Origin: Gymnorhina tibicen
Lineage: Eukaryota > Chordata > Aves > Passeriformes > Artamidae
Length of the DNA stretch: 64,000 bases
Direction: 5' to 3'
Assembly (NCBI GenBank): GCA_013399875.1
Contig: VXAZ01000263.1
Span: forward strand, 621,262-685,261
Shown in pieces: positions 36,511 to 49,740 of the stretch; the first letter of the stretch is position 1; every line of letters starts with the position of its first letter. Made by a program: the position numbers and the translations under genes. The notes under the pieces are model-generated. The model saw nothing but the letters and a program-made list of their open reading frames with translations, was not told the origin of the DNA and made no database searches.

Positions 36511-36544
36511 AGGTCAAGCTCAGGTCACAGGGACATCTTGACCT
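36511..36544 (+). promoter_or_regulatory. Perfect DR5 nuclear-receptor element plus inverted half-site
   Basis: AGGTCA at 36511-36516 and AGGTCA at 36522-36527 are direct repeats separated by exactly five bases (AGCTC). This is the canonical spacing for a retinoic-acid response element bound by RAR-RXR. A third half-site, TGACCT at 36539-36544, lies on the opposite strand. It is preceded on that strand by TCA, giving TCAAGGTCA, the extended site used by NR5A and ERR monomers. The first and third sites also form 9-base inverted arms (AAGGTCAAG and CTTGACCTT). Two perfect half-sites at this spacing are not expected by chance in 64 kb. Binding and function are inference. Confidence 0.45.
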
Positions 36545-39500
36545 TGATGGCACCTGCTCCGAGCTGCACTGTGGGCTGCTGTCCTGGGACTGCTCCACAC
36601 TGTGCCGTAGACCGTGTACCTCTATGCAAGGAGCTGTGTCAGGAGACAACAGACTTCATTCTCCTCAAATCTGGTCACTGGCTATTTTGGTAGCTGACAT
36701 GGTCTAAATGACCACATGACTCAAAACATGCAAAGTTGTGTTTTAGAATTTGGAACAACTTTCAGGATTTTCCTGTTCAGGGCAATGTAATACAGCTTGA
36801 GGCCAGTGAATGATACCCTGATGTTACAGAGGATTTTGTACTACAGGCAAGGAGCAAGCAGGGAAAAATATGCAAAATCAAAGGCAGACTCCACAATAAG
36901 CAGAAGATCAATTTGCAGACAACTATAGAGAAAATCAACAGCCAAATCTATGTCCAGTGTTCAGGAAGAAGAGTAAGATTAAGATATAAACCAAAACAAG
37001 TGAAAAGGTTCTGTCTGGTGGCAAAGCAAAACTCTTTTGGATCAAATTAGGCAGAGATGTACTTGTTTTGGTGGAAGTATTTAACTCTTGTTGTTAAGAG
37101 AAAGCTTTAGAAGAAGAACCTGATACAAAAATAGAGATTAAGCATATCTGTTTTATCTAGATATCATATTCCTGACATAGTAACAGTTGCCAATGGAATA
37201 AATTTATTAGATATTAATTTTTAGCAGTAAAAACAAAGATTAATCAAGGAAACACTCATTGTCAGCCACCCAAGTGCTTGGTAGAAAAGAAATGTCAAGC
37301 AATGCAGAATACTGAGCCAGACTCATATCTGCATTTAATACTGCTGTGGAACAATAATGATGAAGGCAGCTTGTCACCTCTATTTCTTCCATGAGAAGCA
37401 GACAGAAAACCTGCCTACACTGTTGAAACCAATGTCAGAATTACTGGGGGCATGCAGATGAATAGAGACAGGCAGAACAAAACCAATTAATGTGAGAGTC
37501 AGCACTCTGACCACACCAAATGAGGCAGTGTTTCTTGATAGTTGAAAACAAATAGGTATGAACAGCAAAAATGTTACCAGATATTAGAGGAGGTTGCCCT
37601 GCTCTATTAAACATAAAGAACACCTTTTCCCCCCAAGGTGGTTTTGTTTTGTTTTGTTTTTTCACCTAAAATATCTTGGACAGATTAAACCACAGCAAAT
37701 TTAGATAGCTGAGCCCTACAACATGATGATAGACTCAAATTCAGCAGGTATGAATTTGAGCAGTGAAATGTAAGTTCAGATGCTCATATCCAGAACTAAT
37801 CCACTTATCTCTACCTGACCACAGGGATGGTGATACTCAAGAGGACTCAATAAACTACAGACACTTCAGGGATTATTTGAGCATTGCTATTTATATGTAT
37901 TTGAAGTAGAGTTTTAAGATATACTCAGGCTGCTGAACTGTTCTTATTTCTGACTGTACCTTTATAAAGCCCTCCCTTTGAATAGACTGAACCTGTTTAT
38001 TGTATTAGACACAAATTCATGTTGCACTGACACAATTGGTTATAAACCAGGCACTGAAAGGAATCAGCCTCTTTTGGACTCCTTACCCCTGAATCAGAGC
38101 TGAACTGGACACTGACCTTAAAACCTGCATGCTACTCCAGCAAGGAAGGGGGTGATGCAACCCTTGACCCTGCGCTGCATCCCAGCACCCTCCTTCTAGG
38201 CTGCAGGGGGGCCCTTGCACCCCTCTCCTCACATCATCCCTGAGCCTGAAGCTGTGCCTGCCCCTGCCAACACAGCTGGTGTTTCTGCAGCTGCAGTGGA
38301 GTTCTGGATGGAGAGTACAAAGAAAAGATCGCAAGGAATAATCTCAGTGATTATGTGAGATGGAGAAGGCATTCCCTTAAATAACCTCCTCTGCCTGCTG
38401 AAGTTATCAGAGCATGCCTTTCTAATGCTGGCTAATGCCAGGTTAAGTTCAGTAGGTTGCAGCTACATAGTTTGTTCGAGATCTGTCCTTAATTGAAAAG
38501 CAAGCTTGGGGAATGCAGCTACATGTAATATCTGCTAGGAAAACACATCCATCTCAAAAGACACTTTTCAAAGAGGCACATACAATCTTGTTAAAAGCAG
38601 GAACCCAAATGGCCATTTGCTCCATCATACACCAGCAGCAGATATTGCAGGACAGGGAACAGCTGCTTAGTTGCTTCTGTGATCTATTTTGTCTGGATGT
38701 TTGCATGCTTGGGAGTGTGGACTGGCCCTTTTGCAGGTCTCAGATGAATCACTCTGCTAATGGACTAGCAAGTGCATGGATAACATTATCAGTGATGCAG
38801 ACCATGGTTCCTATATTGCCTTAATAGGCCTCCAAACCAATCTGGTAAATTACTTCCATTATAGGATTTAGATAGTATCTCACTACAGATCAAGCTTTTG
38901 GTTCAAGTGTCATTTCTTTGAAAGACATATTTGGTATCAAGGTGTGCTTGGCAATTTCAGAAGAAACTGAACAGAGCCGCAGACTTCCTTACCTATCCCA
39001 CAAAATGTTCTCACTAACTAGCAATCCAAGGGCCGAACCACAAAAGCCAGGAGATTGACAAGAATAAAGTCTTTCATTAACAGAAGAGTGCCAAACAGAC
39101 AGTTTTTCACCAAAGGCTGCCCCTGGAGTCCTGTAGACATGCAAGTCTCCTGATCATCTACCAAAAATTGTTTCTAGACTGTGTTGGCTAACTGTAAAAT
39201 TAAAGGCACCATCTACCATTAGACTCAGGCTAGAAAAATAATTAAATTTACAGTCTGCTATTAAAGAAACTGGCTTTTCAGTATCTTTCCAGCAGGTTTA
39301 CTCCTTCAGATGCTTCAGTGAAACTACAGAGCCCATCCTACATGTCAAAGCACAGACAGTCTGTGCTGCATTTATTATTGCATAGTTCTCCTCCGTGCTC
39401 TGAAAGCAGATCTAAATAACATAATTTTCCACTTGTACTTGAAAAAAAAATAATCCTGCTGCAAATCCAAGCCATGAAAATGATTCTATTTGTATTAGAA

Positions 39501-41631
39501 AGTATAAAAGTTCTTTGTCTTTTTTAAACAAAATTAAGACATTTGTGTCTACTCTATGTTTTTTTTCCCTGAGTTTCTATTAAACAGTTTTACTTTGTAG
39601 TAAATAAGAAGAGGCATTTCATTTTAGCAAAGTCCTGCCATCTTAAAACTAAAGTGACATGGCATATTAGAGGGGCTTGCCAATATTAATGATCTTTCCA
39701 TGATAATTTATTCCATATTTAGTGTTCAGTTTTTGCAGAATTTAATACAGTTAAAGCATATGGTGCTGTTTTATTCAAACAATAAACTATGTGATCATTA
39801 AAAATATATGGAAATGTAAACATCGTGTCAGGGTTCAGTGTTTCAGAAAAGAGCTGTTAATCCTTGCAAACAGTTTCACTATAATAAGAAGCCCAATCAA
39901 TTCATGCTTTTGTTTCCTTATGTATTTACTTGGTATTATGCTTCCATTTAGAGTAATTAATTTGGTTATACTACAAATTTATATATATTTACATTTCTAC
40001 ATTATTATAAAGGAATGCATCATTCTTATTTTGATTTGATAAGGAAAAAAAGATTGGCAAAATCTGTTTAACTACTAAGCTGGGAGCTCAGATCAATCTC
40101 CATTCCACTTGAGGATTGAAAACACAAAGCTTCTGGCTCTACAGCAGCTTTGTCAGCCTTGGCAATTTGCATTATGTTACCCATGATAGTATGCACAAGG
40201 ATCCATTGCCACGAATGCAATTTAAGAAAACACTTTCAGTTCTTTTTACTCCTTTTCAGGGTTTTCAGGCAGCTGGAATGCCTTTTTTTCCTTTGCTATA
40301 GAGATTACTTATTATTTGTATTTAACTGAATAAATAGACATCTTGAAAAGTAATAAACAAGTTGAGTTTCTAAGAGAAACTTCTCAGGGTTTTCCATGCA
40401 AAGAGGGAAAGCAAGAGGGATTTCGCTAGAGCATGGAAGGCAAACTGCTTTGGAGACAAGAGTCTGTGCTGAGCAGAGGAGTAGGGAAAGCCAGGGTAGG
40501 TGCTCTGGGAGTGCTTTTCTCAGCCACCTGCCTGTTCCTATCAGTGTGGCACTAACCTGGACCACTCCTAAGTGTGAGTTGGCCACTGGAGATCCGTGCT
40601 CTACGCACTTAAAGAGACCACCTGCATAACACTGTAATGTTCCAGCCATGGGTCTTGCAGGAAGATGAAGACACTGGAGGGTGATCGCTGTACTGATTAC
40701 TATGCAGGGCTGGACATTATTCACCACTAGGCAAACATGGCTCCATCTTTATTGAGGTCAAGATTTTATCCACAGAGCATGAGCATTTAGAAGAAGCCAG
40801 ATACAAGGATTAACCAATACCCACTCGTCTCCCCACTCATCAAACACTGATGTGGATGCAAGACCCTTTAACTATTTCATCAGGATACCTGGGGGTTTAA
40901 TGTTGTGGAGTTTGCTCTCTACAAATCTGATTTCTGTTTCCTTACTGACTGGGTTCTGGCAACTCAGCCTGACCAGCAGCAGAAGTAAAATGTTCCAAAT
41001 ACCTCTGCTGTTCAGACAGTGAGTAATCCCAGAAAACAGACAATCCTTATCTGTTGCCTTTGAGCAGAAGAATACTGATAATGGTACACTCAGGAGTTTG
41101 CTCCAGGGCACAAAGAGAACAAGGTATTAACTTGCAACTGAACCAGGGCCTGCAAAGCCAGCTAACATTTCACTACCACTGTGGAAGCTCTCTGATTGCA
41201 GATGAGTCAAGTTCCTTAAAAGAACAGATTTTATCACCAGTGAGATGGAGAAATCTGGGTGTCTTTCTAAGAAGTCACACAGATTCTGCTTTGATCCAAA
41301 TGGAAAACTCAAAATTGGGATGGCTAGGTGAAAGTTTAAAACTGAAAACTGAAAATGAATCACAACTAACTTTAGGCTCCATACTGGGTTACCTGCATGG
41401 AAAGGTGAAAGTGTCTTCTGCAAGTCAGGCTCAATGATCTAACTTATTCTTCAAACTTTAAAGTCTCTGAGACAGGGGTTGTGATGCCCCATTTTGTTGT
41501 CAATTGTTTGTCCTCAACACTATGCAAATTCAGCATGAAAATTTATTTCTGACAGTCATTTAATTTATCCCAGCCATTACCCCTGCCTTCGTGACTGACA
41601 TTTATTGCCTGGTGTCTGGTGAGCAGTGCTG
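36545..41631. other. Unique AT-rich sequence, no gene recognised
   Basis: Long stretches have no frame above about 90 codons. Exceptions are 40305-40727 (-, 140 codons) and 41054-41437 (+, 127 codons), both without a recognisable domain. 39600-40050 is AT-rich with many TAAT and ATTA words, the look of a non-coding regulatory or matrix-attachment type region, but conservation cannot be judged here. Confidence 0.55.
37641..37662 (+). repeat. (GTTTT)4 simple repeat
   Basis: Four perfect copies of GTTTT followed by two extra T bases. It is short low-complexity sequence with no attached element. Confidence 0.9.
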
Positions 41632-41732
41632 GGGCTGGGAGCCAGGAGACCTGGTGTCTGTAGCTGATGTTACTATCTTGGGTAAGTCGCTTCATCTCTT
41701 CTATTGCATTCACTTAATCACGGTCATCATCT
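41632..41732 (-). mobile_element. Probable MIR/CORE-SINE relic
   Basis: The + strand matches, with gaps, the reverse of a MIR-type SINE core: GGGAGCCAGGAGACCTGG, then TATCTTGGGTAAGTCGCTTC and ATCTCTTC. In MIR consensus terms these correspond to the 'gagccagactgcctgggt' and 'cttgggcaagttacttaacctctc' parts. MIR-like SINEs predate the amniote radiation and survive as rare, old copies in birds. Divergence is high and the tRNA-derived head is not visible, so an L2-like origin or chance resemblance remains possible. Confidence 0.45.
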
Positions 41733-44700
41733 TCAATTGAGCTGATTGAAGGGACTCTATTATTGCAGCTGTTACACCCAATACAACAAGGCTTGAATTA
41801 TTTTCAGAGAACACAGCAATGCAAGACTGTGAATTATTAGGTAGAATGTCTAACCTAAAGTATTTGGCAGCTACAGCCACAGAGCTGAATGTCACACCAC
41901 CCAGGTCTTTTTTCCAGACGGTCAGCAGTGTAGGTAAGCAAAACTTTTGTTGCCCATACAGAAAATCTGTGCCTCGCCCATGGTGCTGCAGAAATTGAGT
42001 GAAATGGGTGGTTCATTCTGCAACTTCTTTGATCATTGCAATTTTTTTCATGAGTCTTACCCAAAGTCTGGTGCTGATGGCTGGCAGCTTGTAACTTTTC
42101 TTGATTCCCTTTCTAAGTAGAAAAATGTTCTCCTGGCTCACCTAACTCAGTTACATTTCCCCATGGAAACAGTTGGAAAACATGTAGCAAAGCTGATAGA
42201 GGAAGCCACAAATCCTGTTATTTACACAAATTTACATCAAGTAAATACCCTAGACCATCTGTTTTCCTCTTGATACCTCCAAATAGTGCCCAGTTTTACC
42301 TCTGATATTACTGAGAAAAATCAAGATGAATATTTAATGACAAAGAAACTGATTTGGAAAACATGAGAAGCACCCAATGCAATTCCTTTCATGCAGAATC
42401 AAACTTTAGCCAGAGGTCTATTACAAGTGTGACATGGTTAAATAGATGTTTTATGTCCTTCAGCCACTAACACTAAAAGTCCTAGAAGGAACTACAGGAC
42501 ACCTTGTGAGAATGCCTGTACCAAAGGCATCAGATAGTTTTCTAGTTCTTTTTTATACAGATCAAAGATAAGAGCATCCTAACATTTGAAACTGAAATCA
42601 CGTGGGAATTCACGCATCTCTTGGGACAACTGCACTTATTTCACAGGGGCTGCAGAGAAAGAAAATACTCCAAGTGCTCTAAATCCTTGTGATAATCCAT
42701 TTCCATTCCTGGTGTAACAAAATGTTCAGACTTCCCCAGATGATCTAAATATTACAAGGACCATTTATTATTTACTGAGCTCTAACCATGCCCTTGACAC
42801 TTGGTGATTCATGAAGACCTCTCTACTTAGAGGAGTCTCTGAGGTAGGAGCTGAGACCTGCTGGAAAACCATGGGCAGGAGGGGGTCAGAGAGTTCCTCT
42901 CTGCTGCTGTTCCTGCACCACCCTTAGCCTGGGTACTGAATCCATTACTGAGCAACTTGTCTCTAAAATCTGTCCCATTGGTGTGAAGTTCACTGCTCAC
43001 AGCAGGTACTATGGGGAGACACCAGGCTCTGCCCCTTCCCTGGCACCATGAGGCTGCCACCTCCCCTTGGCTTTCATGGGTCCCAAAGCAAACACAGGAT
43101 ACAGTCTCTAATTTGCCCTTCAGTCCTCAAAAGTACCGAGTGTTTTGGAAGGACTTAGTGTTGCAGAGGTAGGTGTGTAAAGGCAGATGTGCAGAGGTAG
43201 GTAGGTGTTCCACTGAAGAAGGAACCTCGAGTGTCAGCTCCTTTCCTGCATCTTAATGCTAAATTTTAAGGCGATTTTTGCCCTGCTGTAATTCTGTAGC
43301 AAGCATAACTCAATTATTTTGCCAATTATAATATCAGGGAACATAAGAACCATTACGTGAATGGGTGTTGAATCAGCGCATTTTCCACTCCACAGTAAGC
43401 AACAGGAAAGAGAGAGGAAAATGTATTAACAGAGAAAAATCTAATAAGCATAATGCTACCTACAGATATGTGCTATTTAATCTCATGAAAGGATTTTATG
43501 CTTCTGTTCACATGGCAATATCAGATATCATCTCAGTGAAGGAAGCAGAGACTCCAATGTGCAAGTCCAACATCAGGAAAATAATGTTTTTATTTTAATC
43601 TCTGCATGTAAACAAAATGTCTTTCTTCATAATTCTTAAATGCTTGGAGGAAATAATACTAAGGTTTTAACACATTTTAGGTTAGATCCAAGTGGAAAAT
43701 GCTGCCATTGACTTCAGTCTGAGCCATCTAGACAAGTCAGTGAGCTTCACTAGGACACACAATATCTTCTGTTTGTCTATAGAGACTTTCCCCACCTGGC
43801 ACTAGAGCTCGGATGGGGAGTTACCAGCTATTGCCATACAGAGAGTGAGGATTTCTCTTCATGAATTCAATTAAAACACACATGCCATACTTTCTACTGT
43901 TGTGGAAAGTCCAAGAGTTGACAAATTCCATCCCAAATCTAATGTTTCAGTCCCGGGAAGCATATATCTCAGAATAATGGGCTGGTCAGAAGCTGTGCTG
44001 GAAAATGAGAAGGGGTAAAAAAGCCCCATACCAGCTTTAATTGTCCTCTCTGCACTTCAGCCTGGCGGGGGAAGGGAGGCAGAGAAGTGGAGGGCTATGA
44101 CCTTTAGAAAATAAGCTAAGTAAAAAACGCCAACAAAATTCAGAAGAATAGTGCTTTAGTTCAAGAGGCAAATGTTTGTACTGAATCTGCAGTCACACAC
44201 TGCTCCACAAGTGCTAAATGTCCTTTCATTGTAAGCAGTTGCTACAGCTACATCTGATATTGATTATGTTAATAATCGGGGTAACATTTTGAAGAGGAAG
44301 TGTTAGATTTTCTAACAGTGATTAGTACATTGATTGTGATTGGCTATACAATTACAGAGATATTAAGGTGGTATTTGATTGTTTAACACAGCATTTTATA
44401 AGTTGGCAACCATTTAGGACATCAGTGAGCCCAAGTTGGAACTTTCACACTTGTCAAGTGCATAATATTTTCTAAATATAGAATTATCAACATTCATTTA
44501 CCATTCAAATAGAAGTTCCTCCATTCTTTTTACTGGAACTGAAGCCCACAGCACACATCCATGTCTAAATCTATTTATGAACAACATCCATATTTATGGT
44601 GACATCCTCTAGCACCTGAATATGTATTGGAGGTGAATATTCATTAGTATTATTCTTTGACACAGGAAAAGATACCCTAAGGGCCATATATTATGTAGTT

Positions 44701-47700
44701 CTTATCTAGACACTACTGAAGTAAATGAGAAGGGTCTTTTTATTCAGGGTTTTAATGCAAATCCCAAATTGGGAACTTTGAAGAGTTGAATTTTTCATTA
44801 TTTTAGGTTACGTTCTTATTTTCACTTCAGAGATCCAAAATAAGAGCTGGCCAGATTGTTCATCAGAAATTTTTACTGCAGCTGGAAATATCCACTTGTA
44901 CAAGGGAACATTAGATATTTAAAGCTATAAATTCTGATTTTTTTAGGAACTACACCTGGATTGTACATGTGTTTTTCTCATGAAAATGCCTGACACAATA
45001 AAGATTTTGAGATATATCAGAATCAGGAATGTGTTTATATTTAGCACTGATAAACCAGTAGAACCTTATTTTTAGTGTTTACAAAAGGTAAGAAAAAGAT
45101 CTGCTGTCACATTGCAAACACCACCTATTTCACATACCTGCAGCTAGCTGTGCTGGGGCAGGTAAAACCAGTTTAATCTTTTTTATACACAGACACATCA
45201 GGCATCCCTAAAAGATGAGGAAATCTTGATAAAACAACCATATCTAACTATATTTTCAAAAGAATAAGTTCATAGTACTGTAACCCAGGGTATCTCCTTA
45301 TTATGGAACAAAAAGCGGCATGCTAAATGAGTCTCACCTTTTTTCAGAATATACTATTAACCTTCTCTTGCAGTTGCTCCTTCTTCTTGGCCACATTTAA
45401 CATAGTGACAACTGTTTCATAGCCCAGATACACAATGCAAAGTTTTAACAACTGCTGTATGGGTCCCAACAGACAAATTTCAGGAAACTGGCAAATCTCT
45501 TTCTCTTTTAAGCCTGATTACATCTCCTGCCCTGAACAGCCCAAGGTCTCAGAAAACACATGAGGTTGCAAGGGGGACAGACACCAGCAGCAATGAGGGA
45601 GAGAATGTTGGCCAGGCTCAGCCAGGGAAGCCTGTTCTGGCAAAGCAGAACCACAATCCACACAATTTCTGGAAGTCATCAAAAGACTGCCCTGATTTGG
45701 GAGCGGTTCCTCCTTTTTGATGGTGTTTCCCTCTTCACCCTCAGTAGCACTTTGAATGGCAAATGGGATGGGAGAGTCTCTGGGGCATAGGAAAGGGCAA
45801 GGAGGTTACACTAACATGGGTCTCTGGCCTTTCGAAAATCACCAGGCTGACACCTGCCACCAAATGAGGACAAGGGATGATGCTTATATAAAATTTTACA
45901 CTTTTAACAACTTGTCCCCATGCACAGCCCATAAACCTGTCCTCTCTCACATCCTCTTTAAAAATGGCAGTTCTTTGTAGAGCTGAAAAGGAAAGATCAT
46001 GGAGAGCAGATTATTTCAAAAACCTGTCCTAGCTATGCAGCAAGAGACAGAGTGAGCCATCTGGTAGGGTTTCAACTGTTGCAAAACAAAAATACACCAG
46101 GAATACATTTCATAAATCAGTCAAATAGTGATGCTGGTCCCCAAACTTAACAAAATACGCAAAATAAAGGCAGAAATGTGTATTTGCTAAAAAACTCAAC
46201 AGTGAATTCAGCCTGAGGCTTTGAGTGTTTTTTTAAAGTCCCCAGTACCCATGAACTGCAAAACACACAACTGTAAGTTCAAGACAAACTTCCCCACTCC
46301 AAACGGCCCAAGCTGTTGCAGAAGATGGCAAAGGGAATACTATTTAAAACTAATTTCAGGAAGAATTACTTTTGCTGTTATGCATTGCTATGAAGCAACA
46401 AGAGTCCTCTTGCTTGTACAGCATTTTGTGATGACTCGAACATCATTGCTTTTTAAGCTGGTCTCAGCAGCCTTTGCCAGGAGATACTAATCAGTCCTTA
46501 GCTGTTCCACTGTATGCTGGTAGAAAACATAACCATGACTAGATGAAAACAAACCTGCTCCACTGGCAGCTTGTGCTCCTGCATGCTGCAAGGACAGGTA
46601 ACAGGCATCTCTTGCATCCACAGATTCTCTTTGCTCTGAATGAGATAAGTTTGTTTTTTAGAATTTTTGCATACACTAAAAATGTGTGATGAAGTTCAGC
46701 ATTAATACATGAGAACCAGTGGATGTTTTATACCACCTATTCTCTTCCTTTTGACAGGATTAACACCACTATAAATATTTCAGCTCTTTACATAAGAAAA
46801 GTACCCCAAAAAAGCAACAAGCCTGTTTTACCAAGCAGTGGTAAAGTGAGATTTTCCTAAGCTTCAGCACTCTTCCATGATTCTGCTTGGTGCTTTGCTG
46901 CTGAGAAGCCATCAGATGACTCCTTTTGTTTCCTTCCCCCAGTCACCACATCATCTTTGTTATGCCAAATACTCCTCAATGCACAGCAAGAGGCAATAGC
47001 ATGAAAACTGCTTGCCTCAGAGAGATGCTTTGCTTTGCTGCTTTGCTAAGAGCGTCCTAAAATGTACCATGGTTTCAGGGCAGAGTAAGACAACCCAGTC
47101 CCTCTCAGAGGAGCCCCAGGCCCATGTTGGAGTGGCTGGCTCCAGTATCTGCTTTGGATGGTAAGTCCAGGCACGGCCCACGCCCAGCCTGGATGTCTGC
47201 ACCCCGGCCTGGCCACAGGGGGCCTTGAGCTCCATCTCAGCACGGTGTGATCATGTAGGAGCTACTGATGGCACCTCCGAAACAACCACTGGGCTGAAAC
47301 ACCGCTGTCCACTCCGTACAACAGGCTGTTTGTTTAAGAACAAGAAAGAAATTATGCCTCAACACTACAGAAATATCACGGGCCAGTGGCCTGCACTGGA
47401 GGGCTGGACAATCCTCTCCCCATTGCTGATCCTCTTGGCTGCTGCTAGGTCTCCCCTGCTCCATCACCCATACTGCTGGCCAGGTGCTCATGTGCACCAG
47501 CTGCTTTCTCTTCTCAGAAGATTCCATCAGCTCGGCCACAGAAGAAGTTTTGTTAAAATTACACCAGGTCCAGGTAAGTTGTCTAGTTTGGTTATACACG
47601 GACATGAGTAGGAGCAAGACCCATGATGGGAGGGGTAACCGCTGGGTGCTGGGGATTTAAAGTATAGAAGAAAAGAAAATGTGGAGAGCCATTCTCACCC

Positions 47701-49287
47701 ACCTATGATTTCCTTATGTCTCTTCTCTGCTTTTTTGTAAACCACAAAAAAGCACATTCTGCAGGAAACAATGATAGAGGGGAGTTTGGAGAACATTTAT
47801 GCTGTATAACCACAGTGTACCAACCAGCCAGGAGACTGCACAAACTATGTGCCCAAATAGCACAATTTGGTTTTTCTGAGCACATGTCAAAGTCAGCTGT
47901 TGCATGCTGATAAAATTTCTATCAGTAAGCTTCCTGGTGTGAACACAGCCTCACTCACACTGAAGTCACTGGTCATGCAGCCTTCTTCTGCTGAGGGTTA
48001 AAGCCATACTGCAAAGTGGGAAAACATAACAGAAGTCAGACAAAGTGCATGATGATTTACTAATAAAATGACAAAGGCATGAGAAACTCATAAGCATGGT
48101 AACCAGTTTACTCCATATGGCTCAAACAGTGTTAACATTTGGGATTATACCTCACAAAAATGTATGCAAGTCATATCAAGAATATTCCTCCAAAACCACT
48201 TCTTAGTAAACAAAGATTTTCAAAAGCATTTTCTGCTGGGCTGAGCTCCATTTCCATCCAAACCACTAGCAACTCCAGTTTAACTGTGATGGGAGCCAAA
48301 TCCCACCCAGCAATAAATCAAAGCTTTATTTACTAAATGCAGGGTGCTAACACTGATATCTTTGCAGCCACATGAAATCATGGCTCCTGTGGCATGATTG
48401 AATAAACTCAGAACTTTCCAAACTATACAGAGCCTCAAATAAGAGACAGTTCAACACAAATTATCTCTTCATATGAATGACTTCTCATCAAATCCTGGTT
48501 ACAAATGCTTAGGTAAGGGTATCAGCTTGACACTAGTGCATTAGGGAACCAAAAATAAAGAAATCAGAGAAATCAAACACCAGAGAGGGAAGGAAAAAAA
48601 AAAAGAGAACAATAAACTCTGGGCATGCTTTGCATTCTTTTTCAAATCAGAAGCATTTGTTGTTCCTGCAGCAGCAGGCTCCTCAGCTTGGACTGCGAGC
48701 CTTCTCTGCCATGGTGAGACAGGACTATCAGAGTTAAGGAGGAGAGATAACACATAAAAATGGAATTCATCAAGTAAACAAACAAAACTGTAAGAGGACT
48801 AAACTTATTTCAGTCCAGAGGACCCTACTAACAAGGTTCATCTTATCTCTACAGTCTTAATAAAAGCACAAAAACACAACTTATTCTTTTTCAGTAGACA
48901 CTGAAATCACTCAAAATAAATGGTGGTTTGGTTGGAGATAGAGCTATTGTGGATCATAATTACATACAAAGAAAATGGATATGTCTACCGTGAAAGCTTT
49001 CTACACTGAGCTAAAATGCAATAGTGAGCATAATTACTTTGTTCCTCAAGTCTTTTCCACAAAGACAAAAATCTTGCCAAGCTGGAATTTGATTCTGCAA
49101 TTTTTAATGTCTTTTAAGATAACTCATTTCCCCCTGCTACCTGCCGCCAACCAATACATCTCAGAATTCTTAAACAAATTACTCAGGGGGACATAGCCAC
49201 TAAAAATAATCATTTTTGTTTTTCTTTCTTCTTTTCTTTTCCCATCTCTCCTTTTCACTACTACTTATACTAGAAGTAACACTGAAG
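41733..49287. other. Unique sequence, mostly AT-rich, one stop-poor segment
   Basis: 41733-47000 is largely frame-free. 44200-44520 is AT-rich with wording such as GTTAATAATC and ATTGATTGTGATTGG, the kind of sequence seen in conserved non-coding elements, but that is a visual impression only. At 43163-43215 the phrase GCAGAGGTAGGT occurs twice about 30 bases apart. 47040-47620 is GC-richer and open in several frames on both strands, and contains splice-like signals described among the findings. No RNA gene or transposon was recognised. Confidence 0.5.
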
Positions 49288-49740
49288 ATAGAATCGTGGA
49301 ATAATTTGGGTTAAAAGACTATGTAGTCCACACCCCTTGCTATGAGCAGGGACTTTTTCAATTTGATCCAGGTACTCAGAGCCCCCTCCAACCTGACCTT
49401 GAATGTTTTCAGGGATGGGGTATCTGCCACCTCTCTGGGCAACCTGTTCCAGTGTTTCACCACCCTCATCATAAAAAAAAATCATTCCCAGGCTGTAGTT
49501 GTACTCTACCCTCTTTGAGTTAAAAACCATTACCCCTTGCCCTATAGCAATAGGTCCTGCTAAAAAGTTTAAGTTTTGAAAGACTGCAGTGATGTCTCCC
49601 TGGATCTTTCTCTTCTCCAGGCTGAACTACCCCAGCTCTGTCAGGCTTTTCACATAGGAGAGGTGTTCCACCCCTCTGATCATTTTTGTGTACCTCCTCC
49701 GGACCTGCTCCAACAGGTATTTTTGTACTGAGTTCTAACT
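49288..49740 (-). mobile_element. CR1 non-LTR retrotransposon fragment, antisense, 5'-truncated
   Basis: It starts on the + strand with ATAGAATCGTGGAATAATTT, the complement of a CR1 3' end, then runs through the complement of the 3' UTR and ORF2 C-terminus (CTCTCTGGGCAACCTGTTCC; TTCTCTTCTCCAGGCTGAAC; GGAGAGGTGTTCCACCCCTC). The 5' break is at about 49740. An A-run interrupts it at about 49473-49482, and substitutions are frequent, so it is older than the copy at 34665-34980. Its minus-strand frame at 49520-49774 still shows a GEEKDPGRHH-type CR1 segment. Confidence 0.93.

Noticed and set aside
45740..45960. Suspected further CR1 fragment
   Set aside because: Only isolated words such as ACCTGCCACC resemble CR1. 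No run of consensus or terminal motif is present.
47190..47235. CTCF-like wording TGGCCACAGGGGGCC
   Set aside because: It lacks one base of the usual core spacing and does not fit the full CTCF consensus. It cannot be supported without a matrix score.
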